Assembly (NCBI RefSeq): GCF_002999335.1
Contig: NW_020312414.1
Location: forward strand, 1-64,000
Direction of reading: 5' to 3'
From: Cyclospora cayetanensis
Taxonomy: Eukaryota; Apicomplexa; Conoidasida; Eucoccidiorida; Eimeriidae
DNA: 64,000 bases
The translations under genes were made by a program, and so were the position numbers. The notes below the pieces were generated by a model, which did not search any database, was not told where the DNA came from, and was given only the letters and a program-made list of their open reading frames with translations. Below, piece by piece: positions 1 through 12,300 of this stretch; positions within the stretch are counted from its first letter, which is position 1, and each line of letters starts with the position of its first letter.

Positions 1-3000
1 CAAGAGACTGAGTGGCTTTGTGAGAGGCCAGGTTTCAGGCAACTCAGTTGAACCGGCTGCCTATATGTGGACATGGAGGGCAGTCTCCTCTACCGCAGGA
101 CCCATCCCAGGGCCACCAGAAAGGCTGAGCTTTTTCTTTGTAGTCTGCTGATTCTCAGCAGGTCATCCTCGACAAGGTAGTGTTTTACCTTCTCAGGATT
201 CTGTATTTGGCAACAGCGGCGGACGTAAGCGTGTCCAAAATACAGTAGTAACGCACTTTCGAAAAAAAATGAATCATCGCACGGAAGAGTGGGCGCTGCA
301 CAATAGCCGATCGCTCGGGCTTAGCGAAAGCGCCTCAGCGACCACGTTGGTGATGCACTGCAGGAGGCGCCCAAGCCAGCGGACAATGCTACGATTGCCA
401 AAGTTCTTACGTTTTCCTCAAAAAGATTTCAGACTGATCGGCGGCATGGTCCACCAAAGTGAAGCCCGTACCAATAGTGCCGGAATTTTTCACGCTCCCC
501 ATTACAGCGCATAGAGTTCTTTTACCCGCTCTGGCTGCCGGTGCTGGTTCTGGTAAAGCGACGAGAATAACACGCAATAATCTGCTATATTCAGATGATC
601 CATAACCTGTGGGGAGGGAATACCTTCCCCCTTTGCATCAACAGGATTGGTTGTAAGCTAGGATGAGGCTCGTTTTCGAGTAAAGCAATATACAAAGAAG
701 TTGTAGACCAGAGGCTGAGACCTTGCGCTTGCATCAGCCTCTTCTATCTTGGCCATAGACTACGTCTCCATACATACAGAATTTTGAAATGCAGCGGGTG
801 CGAACATCTAGAGTAAGTAGGTTGGGTGATAAGTTGCCAGCCAGTAGACTTTCTTCACGCTTTTTCGGTTGCATCGATGAGAATGTCACGTCTTAAGTGC
901 TTCAATTTTTTGGCGCCCCTGACTCGATTCGTGCAGCTAAATACGAAATCGCAGATATTAAATCGTTCTCATGAAAAAATCCAACATTTCTTGTAGTTGG
1001 GTGCCATTCCACACCACTGGTTTTCCCGCAACGGCTGAAGCACATACTGCGGGTGCTTTGGGCTCTCGCAACCGTTTTGGCGGGTAACTAAGGCAGCGTC
1101 TGCGTATGCCGTGATATAGAGTGCCTCGAGACATTTAAATTTGTCCTGGGCTGGCCATTTTAGCTCAGGTGAGGCAGCAACAAGTCAAACGGCATACGGG
1201 CACGGTAGAGTTTGCGAGTGGGAGGGTGAAATGTCTTCTTGAGCATAACATCGGGGTTAATACGGAATTGTAAAGAGCGTTTACGACACCAACTGCGAGT
1301 AGGATGTTGACACGTATAGTCGTCAAGCGATTTACTAATATGAGGCAAAGAGAACTATTGCTTCACAATAACCTTGTTTCGGGGCTTGAAGGTAAGCAGA
1401 TAGGCTACCTTCCGTACTCTTTTGGCACCAACACCGGGTAATGTTTTAAAGGTCTGGTCCATTCCTACATTTAACCATTTTCTAATGGATTATCAGCCTG
1501 TCGCTCACTCCTCTATTCATGCTGTGAAGCCTTCCGATGCCGGAGAACTTCACGACCAGTTGGTGGCCAGCCCGCTGGCAGCACGCCATTATATAACACA
1601 TTCGCGAGCTCATCCTTTAGCTTTACTCGTTTCTGCCGCTTAGATGACAGCGCAATCGAATTATCTAGTACAAAAGTGGGGGTAAAGCCAACCCGACAAG
1701 TTGAATGCTCAGACTCATCGTCTCCTGCTAAGCTGCTGATTTGCCCGCAGGAAGACTTTGCCTCACCTTGTTGAAATGCAGACTGTACGCCGCTCACCAA
1801 GATAAAGTGAACGTTGCTGAAAGGGCCAGGAGTTGCTCGTTTCTACAGCTTGTCGGCACACTCACTTGTACAGCGCCCAGCTGTGGCCCCCTGAGCTTCT
1901 TCAATTGGGTGAGCCATGGCATACCCAGGACTTCGTTATGGTGCACAAGTTCAACATACAATCCACTTATTGTGCCGATAGAACTCAATCCCAACTCGAA
2001 GTAGCATTTTACTACAATAGCCTTGCCAAACTTGCGCTTTGGTGACCAGCAGCAAACCGGAGTCCTAGAGAATGAGCTCACGAGTAAATCGGCTGATTGC
2101 ATTTTTGCGCCATCTCCTCAAATGGTAAAAACCTCTTAGATTCAGTCTTTACTAGCACCAGCAACTTCATTCATATGAACTTGAAGCAGAACACAATTGA
2201 CTTGTGGTGGATCTCAAATTGTGGCTCTATACTTTGTGGCTCCCCTTCACTGCGCCGCAACTTACGTCGGAGGCCTCCCGTTTCCCTAATGCGCCTTCGT
2301 TGCTTGGCAAGCTGTCCACGTGTGCCGTACAAACTCTCCTTGCTCGAACTCGCTGGCTTTTCACGTGAGCTTGCAGTTCCGGATTGTACTACCGATCTTC
2401 AAAGATGGAAGCAGGTGCGTTGTTGGGGGTTGTCTGGGGTGGCCTAGCAGCACAAATGCTTTTCTGGTTTTCTTTTCGCGTTGATGCGAGACTGCTTAGG
2501 CTGCATTCTAGAGCTGGTTAGCACATCACCGATACCCATAGGCTCCATATGCCGATGACCCTTCTTTCTTAGCCAAAGGTGCAGTGGTCGCTCTCATTTG
2601 CTCCTAAAACCTCAAGTAGTCAATGCTGTGCGGAGGTTCCATCGGTCGGCTGTTAACGCGCTGTCTCACTGCACATCCTGCGATTACCGGACGTAGCACG
2701 TTGGGTAGATCTGAGGAAACCACTGAGAGAGCAGCTTTTTTGCTACGCTGAAGCTGTTGCAAGCCAGAGTTCCATATTTTTCAGCATACACAGCTATTCA
2801 AAAATTCTCAAAGCTCATTGTTTGACTTATCAGGATCCACAAACGATGAGGCAGAGCTCGTATGAAGGCTTGAATCTGTCAGTGAGAAGGAGGCCGTGTG
2901 CGTGCAGCAAGACTACAGTTGATTATCAAAGTGCTTTGCAGAGAAGTACTAATTGCTTTGATATAAATACTATAAGCAGTGCTTGTTTCTCTCCATTGGG

Positions 3001-4840
3001 GTGCACAAAGCTAGGTACATCTCCAGCTAGCTGATAAAATTTGCTCGCCACTCCCTCCCACCGCAATACTATTCTGGTAGCTGTATCTTCGTCAATGCAT
3101 GCAGAAAGCTTTTGTCAGCTGACCAATCATGCCCTTTTACCAGTTGTGGAGCAACTGGGTTTTCATCAGCCTTGCTGGCTGGCCCCTGTTGCCCCGATTG
3201 GTGGGGTTCCACCGGAAACGTCCATCGCCAGAAGACTTTTCCCCTCACATTGCGGCCAACAAAAATCAAGCCATTGAATCATCAATAATTTGATCGGAAT
3301 AGACAAATGGCTGCCAAATGTGGCATCCCACTACATCCACAGCCAGTGTATGAGGTGGAACAGCCAGACAGAATCTTGGGATACCACCAATCGTATCCGT
3401 TCACATATGGTCTCTGTAGTAAGACACTTGATTCGCGGATCGATACAAGCTAAATAAAAAGCCCTTGAGTTTTTCTTAAAAGATCATTTCTTTCTTTTTC
3501 AGCCCCCCCAGCCCCCAGCATGAGGGGAGAGAGACAATTATTTTGGGCGTAGCTGAACCCTTACTACAGTCATGGGCACTCATAGCTTGTTGCACATAGC
3601 ATTTAACACACACTCACACAACACCGCACCTTCTTGTATCAAGCTTGCCGTACTCTGCGATAAATAAGCTGCTGAAATGGACAAACAATCAGTCGATTCT
3701 TGACTATCTCAATTGAATGCAATTAGCGTGGCAGAAAGTGAAGTGTAACAAGACCCGCTGCACGGATCATCACTCATTACTTCTTGCAAGCACTGTGACA
3801 AGAGCCCTTACAGCCATCTTCTGATGTGAATCCCTATTTTGTGGTGCTGAATATCAGTGGGCTTTTGTGTCCACGTTCAGCAGGAAGGCAATAGTAAGCA
3901 AAACAAACATATAAACCTTTTGTTACTCCTCTGTACGAAAAACGGCTTGATCAAAGAGGATCAGGAAAGAAAAGGCTACATGTTTTAGCGTTCATTGTTC
4001 GATATAGCTCATTTCATTATCTAAAACATTGTGGCCCCCGAGAGGCTTTGGTGTGAGTTGACAAAAGCAGACCCTTAACCGTACGACGCCTGCGATGGTT
4101 AACAGCGGAAAAGTCGCGTAGAACAGCACGATGAAAGAGAGCAGGATATGTTACATATGAGGTGTAGATGTGGTACTTATGTATATGCGCGGATATCTAT
4201 GCCGATCTGGAATAGTATCCGAAGTGCTAGGCGCATGTAGTTAGAGCTTGTTACTCGCTAAATATACCAGGCAAACGTTCTCTGTGCATGATGAACAGGT
4301 ACAGAACGCATACTAGATAGAGGGAGCAAGATATACAGCCTTTTCGCAGGAAACCAATCTACTGAAGGAGCGTCACCGACAACTCGCTTCAGTGAAACAG
4401 CCTACAGATGCCGTTTTCTTTCACGCCTATCGCGCTACGATATCAATGTAAGCATAATATTGTAATTTGAAGACTGAAGTCTCTGGATCTCTTACTGTGC
4501 TGCAACTATCGTCAAGAGGCCCCCAGGGGGCCCTCTCAGTGCAGGGGCCCCCTAGGTGCGGAGCATCACATTCCACAAGATAACGAGGAGGTCGTATGCT
4601 TCCGCGAGAGTTGGCATTCCCCGTTTTATCATCTTGAAATGGACGGAAGAAAAAGCTCTACAATTGCTTCTGCTATGCTGTTACGGCGAAAATTCCTGGC
4701 CTGCAGAGTCGATGCCGCAGAGCGCCTTGAAGCGGTTGTATGGTCCGCCGTTCCCCTTTACAGCTATTCCCCTACCTACACGGTATTCGTAGCATATGTT
4801 TCTAGCTGTCTGCCCGCTTTATAGCTTTTCGAGCTTTTTG
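1..4840. other. Repeat-poor stretch without a recognisable gene
   Basis: Reading both strands I find only short open frames, none resembling a known family and none joining by plausible splice sites. CAG/GCA triplet runs, which saturate most of the rest of the window, are absent here. Around 4515-4555 a GC-rich segment can pair with itself (GGGGGCCC against GGGCCCCC, roughly ten bases apart), a short imperfect hairpin. I cannot exclude small exons or untranslated regions, but I see nothing that supports one. Confidence 0.5.
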
Positions 4841-4847
4841 TTTTCTC

Positions 4848-5138
4848 ATGAACCCGGTATTCCTTACAAGAGGCGACATGCTGCGGGTTCCTGAAGCGGG
4901 AGGCCCCCCGTCAAGAGCCCTAGGAAGCAAGCGTCAAGGAGCGGAGGAGACTTCAGAGTCACCAGCTGTGGCTGTGAAGGAAGATTACAAGAGTGAAGGT
5001 GCGGTAGCACTCCACGAAGTGCGCACACTTCCTCCAGGACGCGAGGTGTACATCCAGCTGGGCAGTACCTTCGTCCTGGCAGATGCAGACACCGCAGAAA
5101 AGCGACTCGTGAAACAGCAGCAACAGCGGCGGTTGTGA
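4848..5138 (+). CDS. Possible prefoldin-like fragment (weak)
   Basis: An ATG-started frame of 96 codons. Residues about 55-90 read ALHEVRTLPPGREVYIQLGS and then TFVLADADTAEKRL. This resembles the segment of prefoldin beta-type subunits that precedes the second helix (a Leu-Pro-x-x-x-x-Val-Tyr turn followed by a Phe-Val-Leu strand). The N-terminal half is low complexity and shows no coiled coil, and the frame ends in a short Gln run, so it is shorter than a full prefoldin subunit (about 110-130 residues). It may be one exon of a larger gene; a GTGAAA donor lies near 5108. No neighbour supports the assignment. It could equally be a chance open frame. Confidence 0.3.
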   Translation: MNPVFLTRGDMLRVPEAGGPPSRALGSKRQGAEETSESPAVAVKEDYKSEGAVALHEVRTLPPGREVYIQLGSTFVLADADTAEKRLVKQQQQRRL

Positions 5139-5363
5139 CACTTGCAGTATCAGCAGCGGCCGCCCAAGAATATGGTTTGCAATAGGCCACATTCTCCTGC
5201 TCCGCGGCAACGCAACAGATCCTTCAATCACGCAGGCGCTGTTCGTGCCCCCCGAGTAGGTGGTGATGCGGACACTTCACATGAACAGACCATGACCTGT
5301 TAGTGGCGCTGGCCTTGGCGGTGTGTGCTGCAGCAGCAGGATTTCTCATGGCGATGAGGAAGT

Positions 5364-5400
5364 TGACGAAAGGGGCTGCGTTTTGCAGCCCCTTTCGTCA
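5364..5400. other. Perfect 16-bp inverted repeat with 5-base loop
   Basis: The left arm TGACGAAAGGGGCTGC (5364-5379) is the exact reverse complement of the right arm 5385-5400, separated by GTTTT. Pairing does not extend further on either side. It lies outside any gene I can support. It could form a stem-loop in RNA from either strand, or be the footprint of an excised element; nothing around it decides between these. Confidence 0.85.
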
Positions 5401-6077
5401 TCTATTTAGTCACGGAAGTTGTCACCAGCCCTCCGTTCGTGGGCGTTAAACCAGTATTACGGTGACTGGTGGAACCTGTGGTGCTTTTTGTCTTGGGTAA
5501 CTTTTATAGCTAGCGTGCTATTCTGAATTTCGTGTTTACAGTGCCCCAGAAGTTCAATACAGACTACGTGACTAGCGAAGTATCTTCCAGGGGCACTGCG
5601 TCACAGACGATAGCCGCGGGGCAAGTAGGCATAGGTCACATACTGGCCGCCTAATGTGGCTAGCCAGACACGACCGTCACGGCTGTTGCTGGAAGGTGCA
5701 GCCCGAACTGCGGGGTTGCTACACGCTGTCTGTTCTGTTGGCAAGATAAATTTCTCAAGGTTCAAGGTTACCGAGACTGCCGGCCGTTAGCTCACCCGCA
5801 GAGATCTGCTCGGTTGAGTTGACGAACAGTCTTGAAAATGCCTCCGTGCAGAACTCGCGAAAGCCCGCTGGCCAAGGGCAGCGAAGTAATCCATAGTTAG
5901 TACAGCTAGCTGCCTTGACTCATCTAAGCGACGGAAGCAAAACACACCATCCACTGCAACCGCTCCAGAATGAACGTTCTCCCGTCACTACAATGCGTGC
6001 AAGCAAGCGAAAAGCAGCCGCCATACCAATACTAGCTGACCAGCTCAGTGGCGCTATACCTTGGCAGTCCACAGTCT
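5401..6077. other. Gap downstream of the nucleoporin gene
   Basis: No gene is supported here. The stretch lies 3' of the minus-strand nucleoporin stop codon at 6078-6080, so it probably holds its 3' untranslated region and poly(A) signals. I see no repeat or conserved frame. Confidence 0.4.
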
Positions 6078-9000
6078 TCAGTTGAGCGGATTTGATGATC
6101 GTGCCCGCGTCCAGATGCTCTTATCGCCGAGAGCGACGGAGGTGGAAGAACTCGTCGTTGCACCGGAAGGCGCAGAAGATAGTGGACCCGCAGCGGCAGG
6201 AAATCCCGAGGAACTGCTACCAAATGGGGACGTTGATGCTGATTGTGTGTTAATACCCCAACCAAAGCCCTGTTGTTGCTGCTGCTGCTGCTGCGCTGCC
6301 GCAGCGAAAAAGCCGCCAGAGGGCAGCTGCTGCTGGGCTAGCGAGGCAAAGCCTGTGCCGTGCGAAGCGAATGCAGAGAAGCCACCTGCGAAGACCATGC
6401 AGCACTCTGGCACGCGAGCAAGCAGCAAGTGTAGCAACTCTAGGATCTCCATCTACGTGCGACGTTGACGGCCATCCAAAGAGATTACAACCACGGGGCA
6501 TCCAGAGGCCAGAGCAACAACAACACCACCACCACCCATGAACCAACGGCGAATTTTTCATTCAAAGCAGCGAGCAAAGCATGCAAGAGGTAGAAGGCAG
6601 ACAAACAGAAGGGACACGCAAAAGGAGGGGAATGGAAACAGCAGCCAGGCATACAAATGCAGCCCATGAGGGGGGAGCACAAGGACTGCGTGACTCAGGA
6701 AGCAGCGAATGAAAGAGTCATGGCACGATTTGGCAGTGCACCCGAGGAAGCCGCTCCCAATATCCCCACATACAACAAGATTGACTGCCCTACCCTGCTG
6801 CTGAGAGCCGATCGCAGCCTGCGAATTCTCCCGCACGGCAAGACCACCGTCGAGATGCAGATCGCCGAGACCACTGCTATTGTTGGACTGCGGCAGGAGC
6901 TCACGAAGCAACAGCAAACACCCGACCGGATTGACACCAACAGGTACAGCGGGGAGTTTAGTACTGTCAGTGGGTGCAGGGGCGGCTGCAGTCGCTGCTG
7001 AAGCCTCAGCGGCGCCAGAAACGACAGGAGAGACTCACCAGTCCAAAGTTGTACGTCTGCCGCTGCTGCAGACCGATGTCGCCGACGTTTACATCGCCGA
7101 ACGAAATAACTGGCTGCTGCTGTTGCTGCTGCTGCAGCACCTGCGGCTGGGGAGAGAAAGAGCTGCTGCCGCCAACTGGCATAACACTTCGTTGGTGACT
7201 AGGTGCTGTCCGCAGCAGAGGAGCAGCCGCCCCCCCCCCCCTGCAGCAGTCTCTCCGCCGCTCCCGCTCCCGAAGAGACTCTGCCCTAAAATACTCACAA
7301 GTCCACTCCCAGAGGAAGACTTCTGAGTGCCCCCCCCCCCGAATGTACCGGTAGATCCGAAGGGGCCAGTGGCAAACGCTGAGCCTTGAAATCCAGAGGC
7401 TTGCGACACGGGCGAGGCTGCGAGGCTATTACCGATGCTCTTGATGTCTAGCGTGCTGCTACTGCTACTGCTGCTGCCAAAGCCTCCACTGCTAAAGGGC
7501 GAAGCGGTGGAAGCGTCTGTGGGCTTTTTGCTGGTGTCTCCAAAGAGACCTCCTCCCCCGCCGCTGCTAATGGGGGTGCTGCTGCTGCCGCTGCTGCTGC
7601 TGCTGCCTCCAAACAGGCTGCTTCCTCCGCTGCTGCTGCTGCTACCGAAGAGCCCTTCACCCCCTGATCTGCTGCCAGTGCTACCAAAGATGCCGACGCT
7701 TTTGTTCCCGAAGAGGCCCCCAGTGCCGCTGCTGCTGCTAGTTGTGTCTTCAGACTGTTTTGTCGATCCGGCAGCGCTGCCAAGAAAAAGCCCCTTGAAG
7801 GAACTGCTTTCTCCCCCTGCCAAAGCCGCTGCCTGGGAGTCTGTCTTCTCTTGCGTTTCGCTGAATGCCTTTGATGCCCCAAAGGAAGTGGCTTCTGGAA
7901 GCTTCATGGTAGACTTTGAGGGGGGTGAGGCTTGTGAAGACGTGTCTGGCGGCAAGGAGACATTTGTGGCACCAGATAGCGTCACGTCCTTTGTAGAATC
8001 CGGGGGAGACAAAGCTCTAGCAGAATCTACTTCAGTAGGATCTGGTGGGAGGACTGCTGCTGCCTTCTTAGTAGGATCTGGTGGTAGGACTGCTGCTGCC
8101 TTCTTAGTAGGATCTGGTGGGAGAATTGCTACCGCCTTCTTAGTAGGATCTGGTGGGAGGACTGCTACCGCCTTCTTAGTAGGATCTGGTGGGAGGACTG
8201 CTACCGCCTTCTTAGTAGGATCTGGTGGGAGAACTGCTACCGCCTTCTTAGTAGGATCTGGTGGGAGAACTGCCACCGCCTTCTGAGTAGGATCTGGTGG
8301 GAGAACTGCTACCGCCTTCTTAGTAGGATCTGGCGGGAGAACTGCCACCGCCTTCTGAGTAGGATCTGGTGGGAGAACTGCTACCGCCTTCTGAGTAGGA
8401 TCTGGTGGGAGAACTGCCACCGCCTTCTTAGTAGGATCTGGTGGGAGAACTGCTACCGCCTTCTGAGGAGTTGGCGGAAAAGAGGCCTTCGTACGATCCG
8501 GAGGCAGGGAGACTCCCGAGGCGCTGAGAGGAAGCCGCGTGTTGGGATGAGACGAGGGCACTACGGCTTTGGCAGGATCAGGAAATAGCGCGGAAGGCGA
8601 AGTCTCCGAATTCGCGAACGCAAGGGGCTGATTATGTGTGCCCTTAGACGCAGAAACAGGCTTCCTTGACACCTCGCGACATTCCGTGTCTGCCTCTGAG
8701 AGGGTAGCTCCTTCAAGCTCTTCGCTTTCGCTGCCCGAAGCGTCGACTCCTCGGCGAGTCGTGCGATTGCTGCTGTACCTCCTGTGTTCAAGGCTGCCAC
8801 TGTCACTTGATCCGCCGCCGCTGCTGCTCCTGCTCCTGCTGCTGCTGCTGCTGCTGATTCTGCGGGCTCCATCATCGCTCCAACCCTCCAGACTGCTCTC
8901 CAGCGTCTCCCATTCGAAGTCATGCTCTCCTTCCTCTGCCTCGAAGGCATCTAACGTCGTTTGCGTTCGCAGCAACAGATCCGCTTCGACTGCGACAAGC

Positions 9001-9366
9001 CCCTGTGCTGTGCCTGCTGCACAGTCCTCCACTCTGCCACCCAGCTGCAGCTGCTGCAGCAGCGCTCGACGTCCAGCAGCTTCCCTCGCGCGGCGAGTCA
9101 CCTCGGCATCCAGCAGCTGCTGCATCAGCGGCAGGCGAGGCTTTTTCGCCTCCGAAAGAGGAACGTTAAGGCCCTGCTGCTGCTCCCGCAGTATGAGCTG
9201 CTCCCGCAGCTCATGCTGCGGCTGCTCCTCCAGGAAGTGCAGAAACTCGTGAAACTCGCTTTCCTTCTCAGCCAGTAGTCCCTTCGAAAGCGGGAGACAC
9301 GACGGCGTCTGCTGCTCAACAGCAGAGAGAGACTTTTCCAGATTGGAGGCTTCGTCTTGCAGCACC
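6078..9366 (-). CDS. Nucleoporin FG-repeat C-terminal region
   Basis: The exon begins at 9366 after a TTGCAG acceptor, runs through a helical segment and a Ser/Arg tract, then a 12-residue tandem repeat (see 8038-8465), and then GLFG/SLFG/GIFG motifs embedded in Ser/Gly (7440-7790). FG motifs continue in a small exon ending 7039 (VISFGDVNVGDIGLQQRQ, YNFGL) and in the terminal exon 6385-6078 (GGFSAFAS, QGFGWGINTQ, SPFGSSSSGF). FG repeats form the permeability barrier and bind transport receptors. A stop at 6078-6080 closes the frame after SIWTRARSSNPLN. Confidence 0.7.
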
Positions 9367-12300
9367 CTGCAACAGAAGGCACACCCCAGCACACCACGAA
9401 GCGCTCCCCGAACCTGCTGCTGCGAAGCCTAGACAGCGAGAGCAGCGCTTCGAGGGCAGCAAAAAATCTTCTCATAACTTCCTTCTTACTTTGCTCTCTG
9501 CAGGAGCTCCGATACCCCTCCAAGGTTCTGCTGCCGTTCCTCCTCCTGCTGTCGCTGCTGCAAGCTGGGAGCTGCCATCTCTTCTCCGGAACCAGAAGCT
9601 GCATCAGCAGCACCGGCTGCTGCTACTTCTGGATTTTCACGATCCTTTTCACTAGTTTCGATGAACAATGATTGCTGCAAACGGCATCCCACGGCTTGCA
9701 GTGGCTGTGAAGGAAACAATGCGGCAACCAGCTCTTCCTGCACTGCTTTCGCAGGTGCTCCATCTGACACTTGAACCTGATCCTGCTGCTGCAACGTGTC
9801 ATCCTCAAATCCTTCTTCCCAGACTTCTGAGGGCAGAGCAAAGTGTGCACCTGGCCTGCACGGTTGCCTTCGGCTGGCGCTGCTTTTGCCTGTGCAAGAG
9901 GGTGCTGCTGCGGCTGTAACTGCGGCTACAATTTGCTTCTGTTGCTGTGACTGTTGCTGTGACGGTCTAGCTTCCGGCAGCACCTCCCCTATCTTTTCCA
10001 ATGCCAGTGCATCTGCTCGACCCAGCAGCAAAATGACACGCCGCGTCTGTTGAGCCACAGCTGCTCCGAGGCTGTAAAAAGCATCACACAAACAGTCCTA
10101 ACGACAGATGCACGGCGCGGCAACGCAAGCTTCGCCGCTGTGAAACTCCCTGCTGCACATCCAGGGGCACGTGCAGCGCCAAAATCGATGGAGCAGCAAG
10201 TGCAGCAGCAAAATCGATGGAGCAGCAAGTGCAGCAGCAAAATCGATGGAGCAGCAAGTGCAGCTGTACAGCGAAGCAGCTCATAACCGAAGGCGCCAAG
10301 ACACCCACGTACCGCTTCAACCCTTGCGGCAGCGTTTCGGCAGCCTCCAGCGAATTAAAGACGCCCATTGTCAGCGCCAGCTGCTCCTCATACACCTCTT
10401 GTTGTACTTGCTGTTGCTGCTGCATGCGAAGCAGCAACTGCCGCAGTTGTTGAGCTCGCTCCCTGACAGCCTTTCGTTGTTGGAGCCGTTCTTTAGGCGT
10501 TGTTTTAGCAGCCACAGTAGACAGCAGAGCTATACTCTCAAGGTGCTGCTGCTCGGCGGCTACCAATGAAAGAAGAGAGTCGTTATCTTGCAGCTCTTGC
10601 TGCAGCAGCTGCTGCTGTGCAAACAACCTGTTGAGAATCCTCTGCACTCTACTTGTCCTCTCAGCATGTGTCTCTTCTTTCTCTCTAAGTCCCATGACGC
10701 GCTGCAGCAACAGCTGCTGCTGTTGTTGCAGTGTCTGTACAGCCCCGCGCAACTGCGCAGCCTGCGTGCCAAGCGTGGAATGCTGCTGCTGCTGTTGCTG
10801 CTCTGGTGAGGACCGCTGTAGCGATTCGTCAATTTTCTGCTGCTCCTGTTGTAGCTGCTGCCTTAGAGCATCGCGTGCTGCACTGCATGAGATCTCAGAA
10901 GTAGCGAGACGCCACTCAAACACACGCAACGCTGCAAGAAGGGGGGCAGCCACAGCATCCGGGAGGTAGCTTTCAGCTCCAAAGAGGCCTTCTTCTCCAT
11001 CAGCCTGCAATGCAACCGCAGCAACAGTTCGGCCAGAAAAAGATCGCTGCTGAAGCTGGAATGCTGGAACTGGAAATACTGCACTCCAATCCAAATCCTG
11101 GCAGCAGCACCAAGCAGCAAACGTCGCGGCTGGCGGCAACAGCTATGTCACGGCAGCAAACAATGCAAAAACAACACAGATCCTGTTGCAGCAGTTCCTA
11201 CATATATATGTATATATAGGCCTTCATATCCAGCTGCAGCAGCACCAGCAGGATACGATCGAAGACTTGCCTTCTTGAGCAGTGTTTCCACTTCGAGGTG
11301 CTCTGGGGAAAGCTGCAAGCGCTCCTGCCATCTGCGAATAGCACTGCTATTGCCCCTTGGTATTGCAGCATGCAGTGCCTTTTCTGCTGCAGCAAGAGCT
11401 GCCTCTCGCGCTGCTTTGCCACTGCAACTCCAGACGTTTGATCCCGCAGCTTCACGGTAGCTACTGTGGGAAGTGCTCTGCTTCGCCTTACCGCGCCGAT
11501 CTTTCCTGAGGCTAGGCATGGCTGACTGGCTGCTGCCGCTCTTTAGCTGCTTCTCCTGCCCAGTTGTAAAGCCCCCATGACGTCTGACACCTGTTGCTTT
11601 GCTGTGGTCCTCCCTCCGCGTCGCACTGCTGCTGCTGCTGCTGCTGCTGCGGCTTTCACTCCCGCAGCTGGTGTTGTTCCTTCTCCTGCTGCTCTCTTCG
11701 TCGACATCAGCATCGGCAGTTGTGAGCTTCTGCGGCGGCTCCTCCGATAGCCAAGCCCAAATCAACGCTTCATCCTGAGAGTCGTGCTGCTGCTTTTGGA
11801 AATGGAGAGGCGGGAGCAGTGGGATTTCTTCGGTTCCCGTATTCCTAACAAGCGTTCTGCAGCGATCGGCGAAGTGGACGGTTACTTCCCCTGCGGGAAC
11901 CTCACACACAACACACACCCAGACAAATCCGCAAAAATCCACGTGTGGTGCAGGCGCAGCAAGCCGCCGCACGCAGAGAGAGAGAGGGGTAAAAATCAGC
12001 TACACACGCGGACTGACTGGTAATGTAAGGATAGAGGGAACATCGCATGCACAAACGCCTACATGGCCACATGCCTACGCGACGCTTCAGCATAAAACCC
12101 CCCCACAGCTGCGCTGTCTAGCAAATTTTGAACCGTGAGCCTCCAGAGGCTGTACGACACCCTCCCCTGCCCCCTCCTTCCCCCCCGTAGCAAATCCAGC
12201 AGAAATTACCCAACTCCGCGTTTCTCGACGTCTGCCCTCACCTGCAGACTCAGCGATGAAGAAGACAGCTGGAGAGCTCAAGAGCGGCGTATCGGCATCT

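Noticed and set aside
7435..8286. Plus-strand 283-codon frame with repeated GSGGRTATAFLV units.
   Set aside because: It is the exact antisense shadow of the nucleoporin FG and 12-residue repeat exon; the 36-base period keeps all six frames open.
10100..10300. The regularly spaced 29-base units considered as a CRISPR array.
   Set aside because: The copies are directly adjacent with no unique spacers, and the organism is eukaryotic; it is a plain tandem repeat.
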